Shown here piece after piece: positions 12,563 through 21,894 of a stretch of 24,626 bases of DNA (the first letter of the stretch is position 1; each line of letters starts with the position of its first letter). Origin of the DNA: Utricularia gibba (taxonomy: Eukaryota; Streptophyta; Magnoliopsida; Lamiales; Lentibulariaceae). The notes beneath the pieces are model-generated. The model ran no database searches and was not told where the DNA came from. It was given only the letters and a program-made list of their open reading frames with translations. Position numbers and translations under genes: made by a program. Location of the stretch: NCBI GenBank assembly GCA_002189035.1, contig NEEC01000381.1, forward strand, positions 1 to 24,626. The letters run 5' to 3'.

Positions 12563-15500
12563 AGGTCAACCGGATGAAATCGATTAAAGAAAATGATGCC
12601 TTTGTTTAAATTACGATATCACGTGCACCCCACATGATTTTTTCAACAACTTACTTTATACTTGAGGAGGCGGTCTTGGGGTGCACCTAGAACGGGACAA
12701 AGGTCAGGTTTTGGCTTGCGCCGAGAGTTAGTTGTAGCTCGGCAAATAAAGTGATGTATTTATTAACGTTCAGTTTTCGGGGCTGCCTACATGGTTTTTC
12801 AAGGAACAGCTTCTCGTTTTGTGGCGGCCAGTCTCGCTGGAACTTGGTCCTTGACCCCGATTCTGTATGCTCATGAGGTCAACCGGATGCAAATCGATTA
12901 AAAAAATGATGCCTTTGTTTAAATTACGATATCACGTGCACCCCACATGATTTTTTCAACAACTTACTTTATACTTGAGGAGGCGGTCTTGGGGTGCACT
13001 AGAACGGGACAAAGGTCAGGTTTGGCTTGCGCCGAGAGTTAGTTGTAGCTCGGCAAATAAAGTGATGTATTTATTAACGTTCAGTTTTCGGGGGCTGCCT
13101 ACATGGTTTTTCAAGGAACAGCTTCTCGTTTTGTGGCGGCCAGTCTCGCTGGGAACTTGGTCCTTGACCCCGATTATGTATGGCTCATGAGGTCAACCGG
13201 ATGGAAATCGATTAAAAAAATGATGCCTTTGTTTAAATTACGATATCACGTGCACCCCACATGATTTTTTCAACAACTTACTTTATACTTGAGGAGGCGG
13301 TCTTGGGGTGCACCTAGAACGGGACAAAGGTCAGGTTTGGCTTGCGCCGAGAGTTAGTTGTAGCTCGGAAAATAAAGTGATGTATTTATTAACGTTCAGT
13401 TTTCGGGGCTGCCTACATGGTTTTTCAAGGAACAGCTTCTCGTTTTGTGGCGGCCAGTCTCGCTGGGAACTTGGTCCTTGACCCCGATTGTATGCTCATG
13501 AGGTCAACCGGATGAAATCGATTAAAGAAAATGATGCCTTTGTTAAATTACGATATCACGTGCACCCCACATGATTTTTTCAACAACTTACTTTATACTT
13601 GAGGAGGCGGTCTTGGGGTGCACCTAGAACGGGACAAAGGTCAGGTTTGGCTTGCGCCGAGAGTTAGTTGTAGCTCGGCAAATAAAGTGATGTATTTATT
13701 AACGTTCAGTTTTCGGGGCTGCCTACATGGTTTTTCAAGGAACAGCTTCTCGTTTTGGCGGCCAGTCTCGCTGGGAACTTGGTCCTTGACCCCGATTCTG
13801 TATGGCTCATGAGGTCAACCGGATGCAAATCGATTAAAAAAATGATGCCTTTGTTTAAATTACGATATCACGTGCACCCCACATGATTTTTTCAACAACT
13901 TACTTTATACTTGAGGAGGCGGTCTTGGGTGCACCTAGAACGGGACAAAGGTCAGGTTTGGCTTGCGCCGAGAGTTAGTTGTAGCTCGGAAAATAAAGTG
14001 ATGTATTTATTAACGTTCAGTTTTCGGGGCTGCCTACATGGTTTTTCAAGGAACAGCTTCTCGTTTTGTGGCGGCCAGTCTCGCTGGGAACTTGGTCCTT
14101 GACCCCGATTATGTATTGCTCATGAGGTCAACCGGATGCAAATCGATTAAAAAATGATGCCTTTGTTTAAATTACGATATCACGTGCACCCCACATGATT
14201 TTTTCAACAACTTACTTTATACTTGAGGAGGCGGTCTTGGGGTGCACCTAGAACGGACAAAGGTCAGGTTTGGCTTGCGCCGAGAGTTAGTTGTAGCTCG
14301 GAAAATAAAGTGATGTATTTATTAACGTTCAGTTTTCGGGGGCTGCCTACATGGTTTTTCAAGGAACAGCTTCTCGTTTTGTGGCGGCCAGTCTCGCTGG
14401 GAACTTGGTCCTTGACCCCGATTATGTATTGCTCATGAGGTCAACCGGATGCAAATTGATTAAAAAAAATGATGCCTTTCTTTAAATTACGATATCACGT
14501 GCACCCCACATGATTTTTTCAACAACTTACTTTATACTTGTGGAGGCGGTCTTGGGTGCACCTAGAACGGGACAAAGGTCAGGTTTGGCTTGCGCCGAGA
14601 GTTAGTTGTAGCTCGGCAAATAAAGTGATGTATTTATTAACGTTCAGTTTTCGGGGGCTGCCTACATGGTTTTTCAAGGAACAGCTTCTCGTTTTGTGGC
14701 GGCCAGTCTCGCTGGGAACTTGGTCCTTGACCCCGATTATGTATGGCTCATGAGGTCAACCGGATGCAAATCGATTAAAGAAAATGATGCCTTTGTTTAA
14801 ATTACGATATCACGTGCACCCCACATGATTTTTTCAACAACTTACTTTATACTTGAGGAGGCGGTCTTGGGGTGCACCTAGAACGGGACAAAGGTCAGGT
14901 TTGGCTTGCGCCGAGAGTTAGTTGTAGCTCGGCAAATAAAGTGATGTATTTATTAACGTTCAGTTTTCGGGGGCTGCCTACATGGTTTTTCAAGGAACAG
15001 CTTCTCGTTTTGTGGCGGCCAGTCTCGCTGGGAACTTGGTCCTTGACCCCGATTCTGTATGGCTCATGAGGTCAACCGGATGCAAATCGATTAAAAAAAT
15101 GATGCCTTTGTTTAAATTACGATATCACGTGCACCCCACATGATTTTTTCAACAACTACTTTATACTTGAGGAGGCGGTCTTGGGGTGCACCTAGAACGG
15201 GACAAAGGTCAGGTTTGGCTTGCGCCGAGAGTTAGTTGTAGCTCGGAAATAAAGTGATGTATTTATTAACGTTCAGTTTTCGGGGGCTGCCTACATGGTT
15301 TTTCAAGGAACAGCTTCTCGTTTTGTGGCGGCCAGTCTCGCTGGGAACTTGGTCCTTGACCCCGATTCTGTATGGCTCATGAGGTCAACCGGATGGAAAT
15401 CGATTAAAGAAAATGATGCCTTTCTTTAAATTACGATATCACGTGCACCCCACATGATTTTTTCAACAACTTACTTTATACTTGAGGAGGCGGTCTTGGG

Positions 15501-15696
15501 GTGCACCTAGAACGGGACAAAGGTCAGGTTTGGCTTGCGCCGAGAGTTAGTTGTAGCTCGGAAAATAAAGTGATGTATTTATTAACGTTCAGTTTTCGGG
15601 GGCTGCCTACATGGTTTTTCAAGGAACAGCTTCTCGTTTGTGGCGGCCAGTCTCGCTGGGAACTTGGTCCTTGACCCCGATTATGTATTGCTCATG
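12563..15696 (+). repeat. Satellite units 41-50, with a local G-in-A-run subgroup
   Basis: Units start at 12563, 12876, 13190, 13501, 13812, 14125, 14438, 14753, 15069 and 15382 (mean about 313 bp). Units 41, 44, 48 and 50 have AAAGAAAA where all others have an uninterrupted A-run, with the G at 12589, 13527, 14780 and 15409. Units 41, 44, 48 and 49 also carry C302. The rare G15 occurs in units 43 and 50 and is missing as a dropped base in 41 and 44. No gene is seen. Confidence 0.95.
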
Positions 15697-15958
15697 AGGT
15701 CAACCGGATGCAAATTGATTAAAAAAAATGATGCAACAACTTACTTTATACTTGAGGAGGCGGTCTTGGGCACAGGAACGGGACAAAGGTTTTGGCTTGC
15801 GCCGAGAGTTAGTTGTAGCCGGCAAATAAAGTGATGTATTTATTAACGTTCAGTTTTCGGGGGCTGCCTACATGGTTTTTCAAGGAACAGCTTCTCGTTT
15901 TGTGGCGGCCAGTCTCGCTGGGAACTTGGTCCTTGACCCCGATTATGTATGGCTCATG
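15697..15958 (+). repeat. Shortest satellite unit (262 bp), internally deleted
   Basis: Forty-five bases are absent between GATG and CAACAAC, which removes the GATATC/CACGTG/GTGCAC cluster and the T6 run. One base (C) could be placed on either side of the junction. Two further four-base losses follow: CTTGGGCACAGGAAC for CTTGGGGTGCACCTAGAAC, and AAAGGTTTTGGC for the form with CAGG. TGTAGCCGGC lacks base 176. With an A8 run these changes account exactly for the 262-bp length. Confidence 0.93.
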
Positions 15959-18765
15959 AGGTCAACCGGATGCAAATCGATTAAAAAAAATGATGCCTTT
16001 TTTAAATTACGATATCACGTGCACCCCACATGATTTTTCAACAACTTACTTTATACTTGGGAGGCGGTCTTGGGGTGCACCTAGAACGGGACAAAGGTCA
16101 GGTTTGGCTTGCGCCGAGAGTTAGTTGTAGCGGCAAAATAAAGTGATGTATTTATTAACGTTCAGTTTTCGGGGGCTGCCTACATGGTTTTTCAAGGAAC
16201 AGCTTCTCGTTTTGTGGCGGCCAGTCTCGCTGGGAACTTGGTCCTTGACCCCCGATTATGTATTGCTCATGAGGTCAACCGGATGCAAATGATTAAAAAA
16301 ATGATGCCTTTGTTTAAATTACGATATCACGTGCACCCCACATGATTTTTTCAACAACTTACTTTATACTTGTGGAGGCGGTCTTGGGTGCACCTGGAAC
16401 GGGACAAAGGTCAGGTTTGGCTTGCGCCGAGAGTTAGTTGTAACACGGCAAATAAAGTGATGTATTTATTAACGTTCAGTTTTCGGGGGCTGCCTACATG
16501 GTTTTTCAAGGAACAGCTTCTCTTTTTGTGGCGGCCAGTCTCGCTGGGAACTTGGTCCTTGACCCCGATTATGTATGCTCATGAGGTCAACCGGATGCAA
16601 ATCGATTAAAAAAAATGATGCCTTTGTTTAAATTACGATATCACGTGCACCCCACATGATTTTTTCAACAACTTACTTTATACTTGAGGAGGCGGTCTTG
16701 GGTGCACCTGAACGGGACAAAGGTCAGGTTTGGCTTGCGCCGAGAGTTAGTTGTAGGCAAATAAAGTGATGTATTTATTAACGTTCAGTTTTCGGGGCTG
16801 CCTACATGGTTTTTCAAGAACAGCTTCTCGTTTTGTGGCGGCCAGTCTCGCTGGAACTTGGTCCTTGACCCCGATTATGTATGCTCATGAGGTCAACCGG
16901 ATGCAAATCGATTAAAAAAAATGATGCCTTTGTTTAAATTACGATATCACGTGCACCCCACATGATTTTTTCAACAACTTACTTTATACTTGAGGAGGCG
17001 GTCTTGGGGTGCACCTGAACGGGACAAAGGTCAGGTTTGGCTTGCGCCGAGAGTTAGTTGTAGCCGGCAAATAAAGTGATGTATTTATTAACGTTCAGTT
17101 TTCGGGGGCTGCCTACATGGTTTTTCAAGGAACAGCTTCTCGTTTTGTGGCGGCCAGTCTCGCTGGGAACTTGGTCCTTGACCCCGATTATGTATGCTCA
17201 TGAGGTCAACCGGATGCAAATCGATTAAAAAAAATGATGCCTTTGTTTAAATTACGATATCACGTGCACCCCACATGATTTTTTCAACAACTTACTTTAT
17301 ACTTGAGGAGGCGGTCTTGGGGTGCACCTAGAACGGGACAAAGGTCAGGTTTGGCTTGCGCCGAGAGTTAGTTGTAGCCGGCAAATAAAGTGTGTATTTA
17401 TTAACGTTCAGTTTTCGGGGGCTGCCTACATGGTTTTTCAAGGAACAGCTTCTCGTTTTGTGGCGGCCAGTCTCGCTGGGAACTTGGTCCTTGACCCCGA
17501 TTATGTATGGCTCATGAGGTCAACCGGATGCAAATCGATTAAAAAAATGATGCCTTTGTTTAAATTACGATATCACGTGCACCCCACATGATTTTTTCAA
17601 CAACTTACTTTATACTGAGGAGGCGGTCTTGGGGTGCACCTAGAACGGGACAAAGGTCAGGTTGGCTTGCGCCGAGAGTTAGTTGTAGCTCGGCAAATAA
17701 AGTGATGTATTTATTAACGTTCAGTTTTCGGGGGCTGCCTACATGGTTTTTCAAGGAACAGCTTCTCGTTTTGTGGCGGCCAGTCTCGCTGGGAACTTGG
17801 TCCTTGACCCCGATTATGTATGGCTCATGAGGTCAACCGGATGCAAATCGATTAAAAAAATGATGCCTTTGTTTAAATTACGATATCACGTGCACCCCAC
17901 ATGATTTTTTCAACAACTTACTTTATACTTGAGGAGGCGGTCTTGGGGTGCACCTAGAACGGGACAAAGGTCAGGTTTGGCTTGCGCGAGAGTTAGTTGT
18001 AGCTCGGCAAATAAAGTGATGTATTTATTAACGTTCAGTTTTCGGGGGCTGCCTACATGGTTTTTCAAGGAACAGCTTCTCGTTTTGTGGCGGCCAGTCT
18101 CGCTGGGAACTTGGTCCTTGACCCCGATTATGTATGGCTCATGAGGTCAACCGGATGCAAATCGATTAAAAAAATGATGCCTTTTTTAAATTACGATATC
18201 ACGTGCACCCACATGATTTTTTCAACAACTTACTTTATACTTGAGGAGGCGGTCTTGGGTGCACCTAGAACGGGACAAAGGTCAGGTTTGGCTTGCGCCG
18301 AGAGTTAGTTGTAGCTCGGCAAATAAAGTGATGTATTTATTAACGTTCAGTTTTCGGGGGCTGCCTACATGGTTTTTCAAGGAACAGCTTCTCGTTTTGT
18401 GGCGGCCAGTCTCGCTGGGAACTTGGTCCTTGACCCGATTATGTATGCTCATGAGGTCAACCGGATGCAAATCGATTAAAAAAATGATGCCTTTGTTTAA
18501 ATTACGATATCACGTGCACCCCACATATTTTTTCAACAACTTACTTTATACTTGAGGAGGCGGTCTTGGGGTGCACCTAGAACGGGACAAGGTCAGGTTT
18601 GGCTTGCGCGAGAGTTAGTTGTAGCTCGGCAAATAAAGTGATGTATTTATTAACGTTCAGTTTTCGGGGGCTGCCTACATGGTTTTTCAAGGAACAGCTT
18701 CTCGTTTTGTGGCGGCCAGTCTCGCTGGGAACTTGGTCCTTGACCCCGATTATGTATTGCTCATG
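15959..18765 (+). repeat. Satellite units 52-60
   Basis: Units start at 15959, 16272, 16584, 16890, 17203, 17517, 17830, 18144 and 18454 (mean about 312 bp). Unit 53 belongs to the T103/G127/A174/A176 group and is the only copy I found with T at 254. Units 54 and 55 read CCTGAAC, lacking variable base 127. Units 58 and 60 read GCGCGAGAG with one C lost. No gene is seen. Confidence 0.95.
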
Positions 18766-19383
18766 AGGTCAACCGGATGCAAATCGATTAAAAAAAAATG
18801 ATGCCTTTGTTTAAATTACGATATCACGTGCACCCCACATGATTTTTTCAACAACTTGCTTTATACTTGTGGAGGCGGTCTTGGGTGCACCTGGAACGGG
18901 ACAAAGGTCAGGTTTGGCTTGCGCCGAGAGTTAGTTGTAGCACGGCAAATAAAGTGATGTATTTATTAACGTTCAGTTTTCGGGGGCTGCCTACATGGTT
19001 TTTCAAGGAACAGCTTCTCGTTTTGTGGCGGCCAGTCTCGCTGGGAACTTGGTCCTTGACCCCGATTATGTATGCTCATGAGGTCAACCGGATGCAAATC
19101 GATTAAAAAAAATGATGCCTTTGTTTAAATTACGATATCACGTGCACCCCACATGATTTTTTCAACAACTTACTTTATACTTGAGGAGGCGGTCTTGGGG
19201 CACCTAGAACGGGACAAAGGTCAGGTTTGGCTTGGCCGAGAGTTAGTTGTAGCCGGCAAATAAAGTGATGTATTTATTAACGTTCAGTTTTGGGGGCTGC
19301 CTACATGGTTTTTCAAGGAACAGCTTCTCGTTTTGTGGCGGCCAGTCTCGCTGGGAACTTGGTCCTTGACCCCGATTATGTAT

Positions 19384-19540
19384 GGCTCATGAGGTCAACC
19401 GGATGCAAATCGATTAAAAAAATGATGCCTTTGTTTAAATTACGATATCACGTGCACCCCACATGATTTTTTCAACAACTTACTTTATACTTGAGGAGGC
19501 GGTCTTGGGGTGCACCTAGAACGGGACAAAGGTCAGGTTT
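19384..19540 (+). repeat. Half-unit A of the dimeric satellite (example copy)
   Basis: This ~157-bp segment resembles the next ~158 bp (half-unit B). Shared blocks in the same order are GGCT at the start, GCAAAT, TGATG, ACATG followed by a T-run and CAA, then GTCT. The 50 bases at 19423-19472 match 19580-19629 at 32 positions without gaps. Half A alone holds the A7 run, the palindrome cluster and both GTGCAC sites. That the halves descend from one ancestral ~157-bp repeat is inference from this collinear similarity. Confidence 0.72.
19444..19457. other. Overlapping palindrome cluster with CACGTG core (once per unit)
   Basis: Fourteen bases hold GATATC, CACGTG and GTGCAC, each sharing bases with the next. 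The eight bases ATCACGTG fit RTCACRTG, the yeast centromere element I consensus bound by Cbf1, and CACGTG is also the general E-box core of bHLH proteins. The cluster recurs in nearly every unit; the clear losses are in the units starting at 15697 and 19707. Binding by any protein is speculation; the motif match and its conservation are seen. Confidence 0.45.
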
Positions 19541-19698
19541 GGCTTGCGCCGAGAGTTAGTTGTAGCTCGGCAAATAAAGTGATGTATTTATTAACGTTCA
19601 GTTTTCGGGGGCTGCCTACATGGTTTTTCAAGGAACAGCTTCTCGTTTTGTGGCGGCCAGTCTCGCTGGGAACTTGGTCCTTGACCCCGATTATGTAT
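19541..19698 (+). repeat. Half-unit B of the dimeric satellite (example copy)
   Basis: This half is collinear with half A at an offset of 157-158 bp. GCAAAT sits eight bases further along than expected, balanced by an eight-base shorter spacer before TGATG, so one compensating gap pair is enough to align the two. Half B lacks the long A-run and the GATATC/CACGTG cluster, and instead has AAATAAA and the G5 run. Identity to half A looks close to one half overall and is highest between TGATG and the T-run. Confidence 0.7.
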
Positions 19699-21894
19699 GG
19701 CTCATGAGGTCAACCGGATGCAAATCGATTAAAAAAATGATGCCTTTGTTTAAATTACGATATCACGCACCCCACATGATTTTTCAACAACTTACTTTAT
19801 ACTTGAGGAGGCGGTCTTGGGGGCACCTAGAACGGACAAAGGTCAGGTTTGGCTTGCGCCGAGAGTTAGTTGTAGCTCGGCAAATAAAGTGATGTATTTA
19901 TTAACGTTCAGTTTTCGGGGCTGCCTACATGGTTTTTCAAGGAACAGCTTCTCGTTTTGTGGCGGCCAGTCTCGCTGGGAACTTGGTCCTTGACCCCGAT
20001 TATGTATTGCTCATGAGGTCAACCGGATGCAAATCGATTAAAAAAAATGATGCCTTTGTTTAAATTACGATATCACGTGCACCCCACATGATTTTTTCAA
20101 CAACTTACTTTATACTTGAGGAGGCGGTCTTGGGTGCACCTAGAACGGGACAAAGGTCAGGTTTGGCTTGCGCCGAGAGTTAGTTGTAGCTCGGAAAATA
20201 AAGTGATGTATTTATTAACGTTCAGTTTTCGGGGGCTGCCTACATGGTTTTTCAAGGAACAGCTTCTCGTTTTGTGGCGGCCAGTCTCGCTGGGAACTTG
20301 GTCCTTGACCCCGATTATGTATGGCTCATGAGGTCAACCGGATGCAAATCGATTAAAAAAATGATGCCTTTGTTTAAATTACGATATCACGTGCACCCAC
20401 ATGATTTTTTCAACAACTTACTTTATACTTGAGGAGGCGGTCTTGGGGTGCACCTAGAACGGGACAAAGGTCAGGTTTGGCTTGCGCCGAGAGTTAGTTG
20501 TAGCTCGGCAAATAAAGTGATGTATTTATTAACGTTCAGTTTTCGGGGCTGCCTACATGGTTTTTCAAGGAACAGCTTCTCGTTTTGTGGCGGCCAGTCT
20601 CGCTGGGAACTTGGTCCTTGACCCCGATTATGTATGGCTCATGAGGTCAACCGGATGCAAATCGATTAAAAAAATGATGCCTTTGTTTAAATTACGATAT
20701 CACGTGCACCCCACATGATTTTTTCAACAACTTACTTTATACTTGAGGAGGCGGTCTTGGGTGCACCTAGAACGGGACAAAGGTCAGGTTTGGCTTGCGC
20801 CGAGAGTTAGTTGTAGCTCGGCAAATAAAGTGATGTATTTATTAACGTTCAGTTTTCGGGGCTGCCTACATGGTTTTTCAAGGAACAGCTTCTCGTTTTG
20901 TGGCGGCCAGTCTCGCTGGGAACTTGGTCCTTGACCCCGATTATGTATTGCTCATGAGGTCAACCGGATGCAAATCGATTAAAAAAATGATGCCTTTGTT
21001 TAAATTACGATATCACGTGCACCCCACATGATTTTTTCAACAACTTACTTTATACTTGAGGAGGCGGTCTTGGGTGCACCTAACGGGACAAAGGTCAGGT
21101 TTGGCTTGCGCCGAGAGTTAGTTGTAGCTCGGCAAATAAAGTGATGTATTTATTAACGTTCAGTTTTCGGGGGCTGCCTACATGGTTTTTCAAGGAACAG
21201 CTTCTCGTTTTGTGGCGGCCAGTCTCGCTGGGAACTTGGTCCTTGACCCCGATTATGTATGCTCATGAGGTCAACCGGATGCAAATCGATTAAAAAAATG
21301 ATGCCTTTGTTTAAATTACGATATCACGTGCACCCACATGATTTTTTCAACAACTTACTTTATACTTGAGGAGGCGGTCTTGGGGTGCACCTGGAACGGG
21401 ACAAAGGTCAGGTTTGGCTTGCGCCGAGAGTTAGTTGTAGCTCGGCAAATAAAGTGATGTATTTATTAACGTTCAGTTTTCGGGGGCTGCCTACATGGTT
21501 TTTCAAGGAACAGCTTCTCGTTTTGTGGCGGCCAGTCTCGCTGGGAACTTGGTCCTTGACCCCGATTCTGTATGGCTCATGAGGTCAACCGGATGCAAAT
21601 CGATTAAAAAAATGATGCCTTTGTTTAAATTACGATATCACGTGCACCCACATGATTTTTTCAACAACTTACTTTATACTTGAGGAGGCGGTCTTGGGGT
21701 GCACCTAGAACGGGACAAAGGTCAGGTTTGGCTTGCGCCGAGAGTTAGTTGTAGCTCGGCAAATAAAGTGATGTATTTATTAACGTTCAGTTTTCGGGGG
21801 CTGCCTACATGGTTTTTCAAGGAACAGCTTCTCGTTTTGTGGCGGCCAGTCTCGCTGGGAACTTGGTCCTTGACCCCGATTATGTATGCTCATG

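Larger units (their letters stand above)
19392..19706 (+). repeat. Reference 315-bp satellite unit (consensus copy)
   Basis: This copy carries the commonest base at every variable site and is base-identical to the unit at 22523-22837. Numbering from its first base, the main landmarks are AATCGATT (17-24), an A7 run (25-31), TTTAAA (44-49), GATATC (53-58), CACGTG (58-63), GTGCAC (61-66 and again 119-124), a T6 run (76-81), AATAAA (182-187), AACGTT (202-207) and a G5 run (216-220). The palindrome CTCATGAG spans the junction to the next unit (310-315 plus 1-2). Sites with two shared bases are 15 C/G, 20 C/T, 42 G/C, 91 A/G, 103 A/T, 127 A/G, 174 G/A, 176 T/A, 180 C/A, 215 C/T, 254 G/T, 302 A/C and 308 G/T, plus an A/G site in the A-run. 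The strand is arbitrary. Confidence 0.93.
18766..21894 (+). repeat. Satellite units 61-70
   Basis: Units start at 18766, 19081, 19392, 19707, 20016, 20331, 20644, 20957, 21268 and 21582 (mean about 313 bp). Unit 61 carries G91, T103, G127 and A176. Unit 63 is the reference copy. Unit 64 reads ATCACGCACCCC, one of the few copies whose CACGTG is broken. No gene is seen. Confidence 0.95.

Noticed and set aside
19519-19526. CENP-B box near GAACGGGAC
   Set aside because: Only the CGGG part fits; the required TTCG and the central A are absent at the right spacing.
19573-19578. AATAAA as a polyadenylation signal
   Set aside because: A six-base motif in an A/T-rich stretch with no gene upstream is expected by chance, and it recurs only because the unit does.
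19510-19707. Recurrent ~65-codon open frame beginning GTG-CAC, preceded by AGGAGG, repeated in dozens of units
   Set aside because: It starts at GTG, ends at the TGA in CTCATGAG of the same unit, and recurs only because 315 is divisible by three. Single-base losses between units shift it freely, and variable sites change residues without regard to codon position. The AGGAGG match to a ribosome binding site is one short motif in a eukaryotic-looking satellite.
19620-19892. ATG-started frame (MVFQGTASRF...) crossing the unit junction, 60-90 codons in several copies
   Set aside because: It runs through half B into half A of the next unit, its end depends on which indels a copy carries, and it has no recognisable domain. 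It is a by-product of the repeat.
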